This document shows positions 53,111 through 61,718 of a stretch of 64,000 bases of DNA, piece by piece. Position numbers and translations under genes: made by a program. Location of the stretch: contig NZ_JBPSEG010000004.1 in assembly GCF_051488665.1 (NCBI RefSeq), positions 62,001 to 126,000 on the forward strand, read 5' to 3'. The DNA is from Melioribacter sp051488665 (GTDB lineage Bacteria; Bacteroidota; Ignavibacteria; Ignavibacteriales; Melioribacteraceae). Numbering within the stretch: position 1 is the first letter of the stretch; each line of letters begins with the position of its first letter. Below the pieces are notes generated by a model, which made no database searches, was not told the DNA's origin, and saw only the letters and a program-made list of their open reading frames with translations.

Positions 53111-53761
53111 TCACAACGATTTAAAAGTAAACCACCAGTCGTAGCCTTCAGCCGAGGATTTTCTTTTTTCTGCTTCGGCAATATCTTTCGGCGGCGGAAC
53201 GATTACTTTATCCTGTATCAATTCGTTGTTTGGCCAGTTTTCCGGCATTGCGACTTTGTTAATATCCGAAATTTGAAGAGCTTTGAGAGCTCTCAATACT
53301 TCGTCAATTTGTCTGCCGATTTCCTGCGGATAGTAAATCATAAGACGTATGACGCCGTTCGGATCGATCAGAAATACCGCTCTTACCGTATTGGTTCCCT
53401 TGCCGGGATGCACCATGCCAAAGGCTTCGGCTACTCTTCCCATATCGTCTGCGATTATAGGGAAAGGAATTTTAACTCCTATTTTTTCTTCGATCCATTC
53501 GACCCATTTAATATGCGAGAAAACCTGGTCGATTGAAAGTCCGATTAATTCGGCGTTGAGTTTTTTGAATTCTTCGCTCCTCTTTGCAAAAGCTACGAAT
53601 TCCGTCGTGCACACCGGGGTAAAATCCGCAGGGTGACTGAAAAGAACAATCCACTTGCCTTTGTAATCGCCGGGAATATTTTTAACGCCGTGCGTTGTTT
53701 GAACCGTAAGTTCGGGCATCTTGTCGCCGATCAAAGGGATTCCGCTTTTTACCTGTTCCAT
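53111..53761 (-). CDS. Peroxiredoxin, Prx6/1-Cys type
   Basis: 216 residues. Active-site motif HPADFTPVCTTEF (peroxidatic Cys about 51) and the long C-terminal arm typical of the Prx6 class (PENWPNNELIQDKVIVPPPKD). It reduces hydrogen and alkyl peroxides. It lies 13 nt after dps with AAGGAGGTAGG before its ATG, so the two form an oxidative-defence operon, and a terminator follows. Confidence 0.94.
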   Translation of the reverse strand: MEQVKSGIPLIGDKMPELTVQTTHGVKNIPGDYKGKWIVLFSHPADFTPVCTTEFVAFAKRSEEFKKLNAELIGLSIDQVFSHIKWVEWIEEKIGVKIPFPIIADDMGRVAEAFGMVHPGKGTNTVRAVFLIDPNGVIRLMIYYPQEIGRQIDEVLRALKALQISDINKVAMPENWPNNELIQDKVIVPPPKDIAEAEKRKSSAEGYDWWFTFKSL

Positions 53762-53774
53762 TTTTCCTACCTCC

Positions 53775-54245
53775 TTAATTGTTCATTAACGATTTAAGCA
53801 TCCAAATATTTTTCTGGTATTTCTGCGCCAGTCCGTATAAAAGTCCCGCAGTGACTTCGTCTTTGTACTCGTTCTGAATTTTTGCCGCGCTTTCGAGTAT
53901 CCTGTTTGTCGTTTGCTCGTAGTCATTTGTAAAAGTGCGAACCATTTCCTCTGCTTCGGGATAATAATTTTCTTTTTCGGAAATATTCGAAAGCTTAAGA
54001 AATTCGCTCAACGTTCCGGGTGCATAATCTCCCACGGCTCGTATTCTTTCAGCCACCTCATCGATATCGTCAGCCAATTCATCGTACAATTTTTCGAACA
54101 GTTCATGAAGTCGGAAAAAGTGCCCGCCTGTTACATTCCAGTGATAGTTTCTGGCTTTTGTGTAGAGCACAAACTGGTTTGCCAGGATTGTCTTGAGAGC
54201 TTCAGCGATTTCCACATTCACGTTGTTTGCCACTTGAGTTGTCAT
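53775..54245 (-). CDS. dps: Dps-family ferritin-like DNA-protection protein
   Basis: 156 residues. The inter-subunit ferroxidase site is present: NYHWNVTGGHFFRLHELFEKLYDELADDIDEVAERI with His, His, Asp and Glu in place. It oxidises and stores iron with peroxide and may bind DNA. CGGAGG precedes the ATG. A canonical sigma-54 promoter lies about 47-62 nt upstream, beside a divergent enhancer-binding-protein gene. Confidence 0.94.
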   Translation of the reverse strand: MTTQVANNVNVEIAEALKTILANQFVLYTKARNYHWNVTGGHFFRLHELFEKLYDELADDIDEVAERIRAVGDYAPGTLSEFLKLSNISEKENYYPEAEEMVRTFTNDYEQTTNRILESAAKIQNEYKDEVTAGLLYGLAQKYQKNIWMLKSLMNN

Positions 54246-54291
54246 TTTTTTCCTCCGTTTGTTTGTTTATAAATAAAATCACTGTTATTTA

Positions 54292-54307
54292 TGCAAGATG
54301 AGTGCCA
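54292..54307 (-). promoter_or_regulatory. Canonical sigma-54 promoter of dps-prx
   Basis: Minus strand TGGCACTCATCTTGCA: GG and GC are separated by 10 bp and both -24 (TGGCAC) and -12 (TTGCA) match the consensus perfectly. The start site would fall near 54282, giving a leader of about 37 nt. Confidence 0.8.
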
Positions 54308-54319
54308 GAATTTTCCATT

Positions 54320-54350
54320 TTATAACTCGTTTATTTACAACAAGTTATAA
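54320..54350. promoter_or_regulatory. Candidate enhancer-binding site between dps and EBP gene
   Basis: TTATAACT and AGTTATAA are exact inverted repeats with 15 bp between them, 40-70 bp upstream of the dps start site. A second inverted repeat, GTTGT-CCCA-ACAAC (54368-54381), overlaps the EBP gene's own promoter. Confidence 0.45.
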
Positions 54351-54368
54351 TATCCCGCATTTTCTTTG

Positions 54369-54399
54369 TTGTCCCAACAACTATATTTAGTTATATTTA
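54369..54399 (+). promoter_or_regulatory. Candidate promoter of EBP gene, Bacteroidota type
   Basis: TTG (54369-54371), 20 bp, TATATTTA (54392-54399), differing from TAnnTTTG at one base. Overlap with GTTGT-CCCA-ACAAC would allow autoregulation. Confidence 0.5.
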
Positions 54400-54440
54400 C
54401 AAACGATATTTCGTTTTTCACTAATAATCGGTGTGTGCTT

Positions 54441-55925
54441 ATGAACGATCTGAAACTAAATACTATCAGCTATTTAACGCCTGCGGTTACAATGGATATA
54501 CTGCTGGAAGCCATTCAGGAGATAGTGCCATATGAACTCGCGGTTATATCGAGCCGCGAAGGAGAGGACAAATTGAAAGTGCGTTACGCAAAAGGACCTC
54601 TTGTAACCGACGAAATCTACAATTTCGAAATCGATCTTAAAAAAAGAACCGACATCAGGGATGTTCTGATTTCCGGGAACGTAAAATTGGTGGAAGAATC
54701 AAAGGATCCTCATCACGACGACACTTATAAAGGAGTTATCGATTTGCCGTTAGGTCATTCATGCATGCTGGCTCCCTTAAAAATTAACGGCGAAATACTC
54801 GGTTTGATGACGCTCGATCATCGACAGTGCGACATGTTCACTCCGATGCGGGTCAATCTCACTAATACATTGTCCAAACTGATCTCCCTCGCCCTTGCAC
54901 AATCGATAATGAACGATTCACTGTTGAATGAAAAACAAACTTTGATTTACGAAAGAAATTCTTTATTGGGCGACGTATCGTCGATACTCGAAGGCTTGGT
55001 GGGAAAATCGCAAAAGTGGCTGCAAGTAATCGAAAAGATTAAACTGGTCGCTCCTACGGAATCTCACGTAATGATACTTGGCGAAACCGGAACGGGCAAA
55101 GAACAAGTTGCAAAAGCAATACACGCGCTTTCGAACCGGTCAGACAAGCCGTTCATCACGCTCAACTGCTCGGCGCTAAATTACAATTTGGCCGAGAGCG
55201 AATTATTCGGTCACGAAAAAGGCGCTTTTACCGGCGCCGTATCACAAAGACGCGGACGATTTGAACTTGCAGACGGCGGCACTCTCTTTCTCGATGAAAT
55301 TGCCGACCTGCCTTTCGAAATACAGCCCAAATTATTACGCGCCATTCAGGAAGGCACTTTCGAAAGATTGGGCGGCGAAAAGACAATCAAATCCGACGTA
55401 AGGATTATTTGCGCTACAAACGCGGATTTGCTCGAAAAAGTTAAAGAAGGGAAATTCCGGGAAGATTTGTATTACCGCTTGAATGTATTTCCGATAAAAC
55501 TTCCGCCACTCAGAGAACGAAAGGATGATATATTCTTACTCTCCAATCATTTCATCGAAAGATTAGGAAAGAAGCTAAACAAAACAAATATAGTTCTTTC
55601 CGAAGAAGCTTTAAACAAACTGAAGAATTACAGCTGGCACGGCAACGTTCGGGAACTTCAGAACACTCTCGAACGGGCAATTATTTTGTGCAATTACGGA
55701 GTAATAAAACCCGAACACATAATATTCGAATACGAAGAAACCGGTTTCGATGCTCCCGAAAGCGGCGATTCGATATCTTCGTTCGACGAAGAAGTAAAAA
55801 AGATTATAATCAGAGCGCTCCGAAAATCGAAAGGGAAAATATACGGCGCAGACGGCGCAGCCGCCATATTGAAATTAAAACCGACCACCTTGCAAAGTAA
55901 AATGAAGAAGCTCGATATTTCTTAA
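54441..55925 (+). CDS. Sigma-54-dependent regulator with GAF sensor domain
   Basis: 494 residues from ATG 54441; an in-frame upstream reading covers the promoter. N-terminal GAF-like domain (about 15-165) with cysteines in GHSCMLAPL and RQCDMF. AAA+ domain (about 190-415) has Walker A GETGTGKEQ, the sigma-54 contact loop GAFTGA, Walker B GGTLFLDEIAD and the arginine-finger segment. C-terminal Fis-type HTH (AAILKLKPTTLQSKMKKL). NorR/FhlA-like organisation. It probably activates the divergent dps-prx operon in answer to a redox signal (inference). Confidence 0.93.
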   Translation: MNDLKLNTISYLTPAVTMDILLEAIQEIVPYELAVISSREGEDKLKVRYAKGPLVTDEIYNFEIDLKKRTDIRDVLISGNVKLVEESKDPHHDDTYKGVIDLPLGHSCMLAPLKINGEILGLMTLDHRQCDMFTPMRVNLTNTLSKLISLALAQSIMNDSLLNEKQTLIYERNSLLGDVSSILEGLVGKSQKWLQVIEKIKLVAPTESHVMILGETGTGKEQVAKAIHALSNRSDKPFITLNCSALNYNLAESELFGHEKGAFTGAVSQRRGRFELADGGTLFLDEIADLPFEIQPKLLRAIQEGTFERLGGEKTIKSDVRIICATNADLLEKVKEGKFREDLYYRLNVFPIKLPPLRERKDDIFLLSNHFIERLGKKLNKTNIVLSEEALNKLKNYSWHGNVRELQNTLERAIILCNYGVIKPEHIIFEYEETGFDAPESGDSISSFDEEVKKIIIRALRKSKGKIYGADGAAAILKLKPTTLQSKMKKLDIS

Positions 55926-56392
55926 TCGGCTATATTTAATTTGCTCAGTTTCGAGTGAAGCTCGGGAATCATCATAACCGCAGCGGAGCCGTACCACGGC
56001 TTTATTTCCATTTTGAGCGTTCCGGCTTTAACGGCAGGGTCGGATTCGGTCAGTCTCCTGGCTTCCTCCATCGACTCTACGTCAAAAATGAAAATTCCTC
56101 TCAGGTCGCCGTTATCCAGGAACGGACCAGCTAATATCAGCTTTTTTTCTTCGGCGAGTTTTGTGATGTTTTTAAGATGAGCTTTTTGAATTTCGTTTCG
56201 TTTGGATTCGTCTTCAATTTTTACATCGCCGCGGTAGAGAAACACCATTACATATTTTTTCATTCCGTATTGATCTGCTCCGAGCCGTTTTGCCAAAACG
56301 GAATCGTATGCGTTGTTTTGAGCCGTAGTTTTAACCGAAGCCACCGATAAAACAAGAGCGATTATTACCGGCAGAAGATTCGAATTTTTCAT
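55922..56392 (-). CDS. Secreted YCII-domain protein
   Basis: 156 residues: signal peptide (about 1-24, ending TTAQ), then a YCII-like dimeric alpha-beta barrel domain (about 45-135) with KYVMVFLYRGD, KAHLKNITKLAEEKKLILAGPF and GIFIFDVESMEEARRLTESDPAVKAG. YCII proteins are usually cytoplasmic and of unclear function; the Asp/His pair typical of the family appears as the His in KAHL and the Asp in ESDPAV. It is coupled to galT by a 4-nt overlap, at the end of the galactose operon. Confidence 0.8.
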   Translation of the reverse strand: MKNSNLLPVIIALVLSVASVKTTAQNNAYDSVLAKRLGADQYGMKKYVMVFLYRGDVKIEDESKRNEIQKAHLKNITKLAEEKKLILAGPFLDNGDLRGIFIFDVESMEEARRLTESDPAVKAGTLKMEIKPWYGSAAVMMIPELHSKLSKLNIAD

Positions 56393-57438
56393 TGCGTATC
56401 CTTATAATGTTTAGCCGGCAATTTACGCAAAATTTCCGAACTATACTCCGGCGTAATGTCTCTTTGGGGTTCGGCAAGCATTTCGTAGCCAACCATAAAT
56501 TTCTTTATCGTAGCCGACCTCAAGAGAGGCGGATAGAAATGCATATGGAAATGCCATTCTTTATGTTCCCTGCCGTCCGTTGGCGCCTGATGAAGCCCCG
56601 CCGAATACGGGAAAGAGACTTTGAATAAATTATCGTATTTGGTAGTAATTGTTTTGAGAATGTCTGCGAAATCTCTTTTTTCCTTTTTTTTGAACTGCAA
56701 AATATTGGAAATCGGTCTGCGGGATACAATCAGAGTTTCGTAAGGCCAGACAGCCCAGAACGGCACTAAAGCGACAAACGAATCGTTGCTATAAACCAAA
56801 CGTTCCTTTTTACGTAGTTCAAGTTTCAGATAATCCTGCAGCAAAGTTCTTTCATGCTTTTTAAAATATTTCCTGAATTGTTTTAATTCTTTGAGAGGCT
56901 CGTTTGGAATATCTTCCTGCGCCCAGATCTGGCAATGAGGATGCGGATTGCTGTTCCCCATTATTTTTCCTTTGTTCTCGAATATTTGAACGTACTTTAT
57001 AAACGGTTTGCTTCCGAGGAATTCAAATTCATTCTGCCAGACAGAAATTACTTTTTCGATATCTTCCTTATTCATCTCGGCCAAAGTTAAGTCGTGCCTG
57101 GGCGAGAAATTTACGACCCTGCAAATCCCTTTTTGACTTTCGGCTACGAGCAGATTTTTTTCGTTATGGTCAAACTTCGGGGCTTCTTCCAATAAAGCCG
57201 AGAAATCATTTGTGAAAACAAAAGTCGATTTATAATCCGGATTTCGTTCACCGTTTGCCCTTACGTTGCCCGGGCATAAATAACATTGCGGGTCGTATTG
57301 GGGTCTTTTGTCTTCCTGAGTTTCCGATTGCTCGCCCTGCCAGGGTCTTTTTGTTCTGTGCGGCGAGCAGAGCACCCACTCGCCCGTCAATATATTCAAT
57401 CTTCTGTGCGGATAGTCAGTCAAATTTGTATTCTTCAT
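56389..57438 (-). CDS. galT: Galactose-1-phosphate uridylyltransferase
   Basis: 349 residues. The active-site motif NPHPHCQIWA (HxHxQ type, nucleophilic His) and the zinc-site residues CYLCPGN and GREHKEWHFHMHFYPP are present. It converts galactose 1-phosphate and UDP-glucose to UDP-galactose and glucose 1-phosphate in the Leloir pathway. It overlaps galK by 4 nt. Confidence 0.95.
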   Translation of the reverse strand: MKNTNLTDYPHRRLNILTGEWVLCSPHRTKRPWQGEQSETQEDKRPQYDPQCYLCPGNVRANGERNPDYKSTFVFTNDFSALLEEAPKFDHNEKNLLVAESQKGICRVVNFSPRHDLTLAEMNKEDIEKVISVWQNEFEFLGSKPFIKYVQIFENKGKIMGNSNPHPHCQIWAQEDIPNEPLKELKQFRKYFKKHERTLLQDYLKLELRKKERLVYSNDSFVALVPFWAVWPYETLIVSRRPISNILQFKKKEKRDFADILKTITTKYDNLFKVSFPYSAGLHQAPTDGREHKEWHFHMHFYPPLLRSATIKKFMVGYEMLAEPQRDITPEYSSEILRKLPAKHYKDTQ

Positions 57439-58586
57439 AACTCGATAATTTCCGTTCCGTTGTTTATTGAAGTTACATAAACTTCGGCTTCGATACCGAA
57501 TTTCTTTTTATAATTTTCTTTTACTAATTGCCATACGGAATCGACATAATTATTTTTGATCAGATTAATCGTACAGCCTCCGAATCCGCCGCCCATCATT
57601 CTGGCGCCGTATACTCCCTCCCGGCCGGAGACCAATTCAACAAGATAGTCGAGTTCAGGACAACTTACTTCGTACTCCTTACTAAGGCCCTGGTGCGAGC
57701 CGTACATGTATTGTCCGAATTCGCTTAGATTATTATTGTTCAAAGCTTCGCATGCATTCAACAGTCGTTGGTTTTCCTCAATCACATATTTACATCTTTT
57801 ATAGATAACCCCGTCGAGTTTATCCCGGTTTTCTTCCAGCATAGCGGGAGTGACGTCTCTGAGCGATTCGACATGCGGATATTGTCGTTTAATAATATCT
57901 ACGCCTGAAGAACATTCCTGCCTTCTTTGATTATATTCTGAGGAAGCCAATGAATGCGAAACATTTGTGTTAAAGAGCACAACCGAAACATCGTCGAATT
58001 CAAACGGGAAATATTCATAATCGAGGCTGCGGCAGTCAATTCTTAATACGTTGCCTTTTTTGCCGAAGATATTAATGTACTGATCCATAATTCCGCATTG
58101 AACGCCTACGAATTGATTTTCCGCTCTTTGAGCCAGCTTAACCAAATCCAGTTTATCGAATCCAAGATTAAACAAACTGTTGAGCGCAAAAGCCAGTCCG
58201 GCTTCAATTGCCGCCGAAGAAGAAAGTCCCGCTCCGATCGGTATATTCCCCCCGAACACACAATCGAACCCCATTATTTCTTTGCCGGATTTATTAATCT
58301 GGTCGACTACCCCGATTAAATAGTTAGCCCAGCTTTTTTCCGATTTGCCAATATTGTTAACTTCAAATTGCCATCCTTCATTTAAATCAAAGGCAAACAA
58401 ATTTACTTTCTTGTCGTCTCTCGGTTTAATAGCATAATAAACCGCTTTATCGATTGCCGCAGGGAGAACAAAACCCATATTGTAATCGGTGTGTTCGCCA
58501 ATGAGATTAACTCTTCCAGGCGATCTGACTATTACAGGTTCACCCTCGAAGAGCTCGTTGAATTTTTCTTTAATGGAATCAATCAT
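57435..58586 (-). CDS. galK: Galactokinase
   Basis: 383 residues. The GHMP signatures are PGRVNLIGEHTDYNMGFVLP (about 24-43), IPIGAGLSSSAAIEAG (about 112-127) and GARMMGGGFGGCTINLI near the C-terminus. It phosphorylates galactose with ATP. The gene begins 2 nt after the small membrane-protein gene. Confidence 0.96.
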   Translation of the reverse strand: MIDSIKEKFNELFEGEPVIVRSPGRVNLIGEHTDYNMGFVLPAAIDKAVYYAIKPRDDKKVNLFAFDLNEGWQFEVNNIGKSEKSWANYLIGVVDQINKSGKEIMGFDCVFGGNIPIGAGLSSSAAIEAGLAFALNSLFNLGFDKLDLVKLAQRAENQFVGVQCGIMDQYINIFGKKGNVLRIDCRSLDYEYFPFEFDDVSVVLFNTNVSHSLASSEYNQRRQECSSGVDIIKRQYPHVESLRDVTPAMLEENRDKLDGVIYKRCKYVIEENQRLLNACEALNNNNLSEFGQYMYGSHQGLSKEYEVSCPELDYLVELVSGREGVYGARMMGGGFGGCTINLIKNNYVDSVWQLVKENYKKKFGIEAEVYVTSINNGTEIIEL

Positions 58587-58588
58587 TT

Positions 58589-58789
58589 TCAGACACTCTG
58601 ATTTTTAGTTTTGAAAAACATTACAGCGCCGAATATAACCATCACTGCGCCCCACCAGAGAGAAGGGTGAGTTTCTTTCAGAACCGTATTGACCGTCTCC
58701 GGATAAAGAGCCTGATAAATACCGTTCAGAAAAATTATTCCGCCCATTATTAAAAGTATTAATCCAACAAAATACCATATCGGTTTCAT
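58589..58789 (-). CDS. Small two-helix membrane protein in galactose operon
   Basis: 66 residues with two membrane helices (about 6-26 and 45-60) joined by a loop with NTVLKETHPSLWWG, then a short basic tail. No family recognised. It lies between the sodium symporter and galK on the same strand (gaps 18 and 2 nt), so it may assist the symporter. Confidence 0.7.
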   Translation of the reverse strand: MKPIWYFVGLILLIMGGIIFLNGIYQALYPETVNTVLKETHPSLWWGAVMVIFGAVMFFKTKNQSV

Positions 58790-58807
58790 GATCTGTCTCC
58801 TTGGTTT

Positions 58808-60469
58808 TTACCAAAAGATTACATTTAGAATAATCAAAACAATTAACGAAATGACTGCATAGAACTCGGGCTTTTTGGTAAGAGGAATATTTTTGTCAAT
58901 TTTTTCCTCAGTTAATCCTTTTACCAGACCGACCAGTTCCTCTTTCGGTTTTTTCTTAGTAAACAAACTGATAACCACAGTCAGGACGGCGCAAATAAGC
59001 CATGCCCACCAGGCTCTCCAGAAATTTGCAGCCATATCGCTCTGAACGCTCGACATGGTTATTATACTTTCGTTGAACCAGTCGAATTTTACGCCCATAT
59101 ACATAAAGAAAGAAGAGAGCATTCCTACTACCAATCCCCAGAAAGCGCCGTTTGGGGTAATCCACCAGATAAACATACCGAGCAGCATAGTGGCAAAGAG
59201 AGGAGCGTTTACCCACGAAAAGATTGCCTGCATATAATCCATTATACTCGGAAAACTTTTTGCCCAATAAGCGGTTCCCAATGAAATGATAACTCCGACA
59301 ATGGTCGATACTCTTCCCATCCAGAGCAGGTGTTTGTCGGAAGCGTTTTTATTCAGTACGGATTTATAAATATCGTAAGTCCAGACGGTATTGAATGCGC
59401 TGATGTTGCCTGCCTGACCCGCCATAAAACCGGCAAGTAAAGCGGTTACGCCGAGACCGACCAAACCGCTCGGATAATATCGGGCTATCAACAAAGGCAG
59501 AGCCGAATCGTAATTGACCTGTCCCCCGTCTTCCAATAATTTAAATCCGCTAGAAGGATCGCTTGACAGCGCAATAGCAACTAGACCTCCTAAAATTACT
59601 ATAAACGGAAGCGCCATTTTAAAAAAGGAAGCTAAAATCGGAGTCATGCGGGCGGCTCTTAAATCTTTGGCAGAAAATGCTCTTTGCACTACGAGGAAAT
59701 CCGTCGTCCAGTACCCGAACGACAAAACAAATCCAAGTCCCAGCACAATACCAGCCCAATGAATTAGCATACCGTTTTGAGTCGGATCGCCGGAAGTAGA
59801 CCAGAGCGTATTCATCGATTCCGGCAGTCTGTTCAAAATATCGTTCACGCTGCCGATTTCAATTATTCCCATAACGGAAACAAGAAACAGTCCGAACCAG
59901 ATCAAGAAAAATTGGATAATTTCCGTAAAAATTGCCGACATCAATCCGCTCAGCGAGACATAAGCGGCAACCGTAACGGCGGAAGCCCACATACTGACAT
60001 CCCAGTTCCATCCCAGAAATGTATGAAGCACAAGAGCCATGGCATAAAGATTAATACCTGAGACGAGCAGAGTCATTATGGCAAAAGAAATCCCGTTAAT
60101 GACTCTGGTTTTTTCGTCAAAGCGAAGCTTCAGATAACCGGGTATCGATTTAATTTTACTGCTGTAGTAAAAAGGCATCATATAGATACCGAGAAACAGC
60201 ATAGCCGGGACAGCGCCAATCCAATAAAAATGAGCTACATACATGCCGTATTTGAAAGTATTGCCCGTCATGCCGAGCAATTCAAGGGCGCCGAGATTAG
60301 CCGAAAGGAATGCGAGTCCCGCAACCCACGAAGAATTTTTTCGTCCGGCAAGAAAGAAATCTTCTTCGCTCGTAGTAAATTTTTTCAGGTAAAAACCGAT
60401 TCCGATAACGAAGACGAAATAGATAAGGATTATAATCCAGTCGATAAAGGAGAGCCCGATTGCTTCCAT
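58808..60469 (-). CDS. Sodium:solute symporter, SGLT-type, probably galactose
   Basis: 553 residues, about 14 membrane helices. SSS-family marks include FFLAGRKNSSWVAGLAFLSANLGALELLG and the region GLGVTALLAGFMAGQAGNISAFNTVWTYDIYK, which carries the sodium-site Ser/Thr residues of vSGLT-like proteins. It takes up a sugar with sodium; operon with galK and galT and an upstream LacI-type operator point to galactose. Confidence 0.92.
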   Translation of the reverse strand: MEAIGLSFIDWIIILIYFVFVIGIGFYLKKFTTSEEDFFLAGRKNSSWVAGLAFLSANLGALELLGMTGNTFKYGMYVAHFYWIGAVPAMLFLGIYMMPFYYSSKIKSIPGYLKLRFDEKTRVINGISFAIMTLLVSGINLYAMALVLHTFLGWNWDVSMWASAVTVAAYVSLSGLMSAIFTEIIQFFLIWFGLFLVSVMGIIEIGSVNDILNRLPESMNTLWSTSGDPTQNGMLIHWAGIVLGLGFVLSFGYWTTDFLVVQRAFSAKDLRAARMTPILASFFKMALPFIVILGGLVAIALSSDPSSGFKLLEDGGQVNYDSALPLLIARYYPSGLVGLGVTALLAGFMAGQAGNISAFNTVWTYDIYKSVLNKNASDKHLLWMGRVSTIVGVIISLGTAYWAKSFPSIMDYMQAIFSWVNAPLFATMLLGMFIWWITPNGAFWGLVVGMLSSFFMYMGVKFDWFNESIITMSSVQSDMAANFWRAWWAWLICAVLTVVISLFTKKKPKEELVGLVKGLTEEKIDKNIPLTKKPEFYAVISLIVLIILNVIFW

Positions 60470-60542
60470 ATTATTACCTTTTATTTATTAGAATATAAAT
60501 TCCGGGAACAGATAAAGATGAAGAAAGAACAAATTCAAGAGT

Positions 60543-60574
60543 CAAAATAAAGTAATAAAAACGAATAATGCAAA
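60543..60574 (-). promoter_or_regulatory. Candidate promoter of galactose operon
   Basis: Minus strand TTTG (60571-60574), 20 bp, TTATTTTG (60543-60550), one base off the TAnnTTTG consensus. The upstream element lies within the palindromic operator, so a bound repressor would block it. Confidence 0.5.
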
Positions 60575-60582
60575 CGTTTGCA
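60569..60582. promoter_or_regulatory. LacI/GalR-family operator TGCAAACGTTTGCA
   Basis: A perfect 14-bp palindrome with the central CG and AAACGTTT core typical of LacI-family operators. It is between the end of the LacI-family gene and the symporter start, overlapping the operon's candidate promoter. Confidence 0.85.
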
Positions 60583-60600
60583 GAAAATGATAAAAATTTT

Positions 60601-61608
60601 TTATGTCGATTTTCTAACGATTAATTCAGCATCCAATACCACCAAGGAAGGCTTTATGACTTCTTTTGTGTTTTCAATCAGATCTATCAGAATTTCCGCC
60701 GCTTTTTTGCCCATTTCAAAAGACGGCTGGTCAATCGTTGTCAACGGAGGATCGACCAATGTAGTTATTTTGTTGTTCGAAAATCCGACAATACCGATAT
60801 CGTCGGGTATTTTCAATCCTTCTTCTTTTATTCTTTGAAACGCTCCTACCGCAACCGGATCGTTTACGGCAAAAACCGCATCCGGTACGTTCCCTCTTTT
60901 AATTAATTCGTCCATCGAAGCATAACCGTCGTTTTCGTGCATTCCGCCGTGAACTATGTATTCTTCTTTAATCGGAACGTTTGCATATAAGAGCGCTTCC
61001 TTATATCCTTCCAGACGCGCTTTACAAATTTCGAGCGTTTTAGGACCGGCAAGATGAGCTATTTTCCGATATCCCCTTTCAATTAAGTGCATAACGGCTT
61101 TGAACGCGCTCTGCTTATCGTCGATAACTACTTTGAAAACGTCGAGCTCGTCGATTACGCGGTCAAAGAAAACAAGCGGTATTCCCCTGTCGATAAGCGC
61201 CTGAAAATGCTCGCCCGATTTTGTACTCTGCGATATCGACACAATCAAACCGGCTACCCGTTGTTGTACCAGAGCTGTAGTATTGACCACTTCCCTTTCA
61301 AAACTCTCGTTCGACTGCGATACGATAATGGTATATCCTGCATGATAGGCTACTTCTTCAATGCCGCTGATTGCCGAAGAAAAAAAGTCGTGCTTGATTT
61401 CCGGCACTATAACTCCGATTGCATTTGTTCGTTTGGTCTTCAGGCTCTGAGCAATCTGATTCGGAGTATAATTCAGCTCTTTGGCTGCTTTTCTGACTTT
61501 TTTCTTGGTCTCCTCTTTAACATCGGGATGATCGCTCAAGGCTCTCGAAACAGTCGAAGGCGAGATTCCTAATTTCCGGGCAATATCGTTTATTGTAGTA
61601 TGTTTCAT
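60601..61608 (-). CDS. LacI-family transcriptional regulator of galactose operon
   Basis: 335 residues from ATG 61608; a TTG 15 nt upstream is less likely. The N-terminal HTH and hinge are textbook: TTINDIARKLGISPSTVSRALSDHP and LNYTPNQIAQSLKTKRTNAIGVIVP. The rest is a periplasmic-binding-protein-like effector domain with DRGIPLVFFDRV and DAVFAVNDPVAVGA. It is immediately upstream of and co-oriented with the galactose operon and the operator at 60569-60582. The effector is presumably galactose or a derivative. Confidence 0.93.
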   Translation of the reverse strand: MKHTTINDIARKLGISPSTVSRALSDHPDVKEETKKKVRKAAKELNYTPNQIAQSLKTKRTNAIGVIVPEIKHDFFSSAISGIEEVAYHAGYTIIVSQSNESFEREVVNTTALVQQRVAGLIVSISQSTKSGEHFQALIDRGIPLVFFDRVIDELDVFKVVIDDKQSAFKAVMHLIERGYRKIAHLAGPKTLEICKARLEGYKEALLYANVPIKEEYIVHGGMHENDGYASMDELIKRGNVPDAVFAVNDPVAVGAFQRIKEEGLKIPDDIGIVGFSNNKITTLVDPPLTTIDQPSFEMGKKAAEILIDLIENTKEVIKPSLVVLDAELIVRKST

Positions 61609-61681
61609 TGAAAACTTATTCAATCAATACTACAATAATATGCGTTATCGACTTTATTATCAAACGGGAAATTAAAAGAGT

Positions 61682-61707
61682 GGCTGCGGACACAATAATC
61701 CGCAGCC
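61682..61707 (-). terminator. Terminator after cytochrome gene
   Basis: A 9-bp stem GGCTGCGGA/TCCGCAGCC with an 8-nt loop, 12 nt past the stop, followed on the minus strand by ACTCTTTTAAT. Confidence 0.7.
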
Positions 61708-61718
61708 CATTGAAATGA

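Noticed and set aside
54366..54440. Longer N-terminus for the GAF-EBP
   Set aside because: The extension starts at TTG and covers a good promoter; GAF proteins of this kind begin near MNDLKLN.
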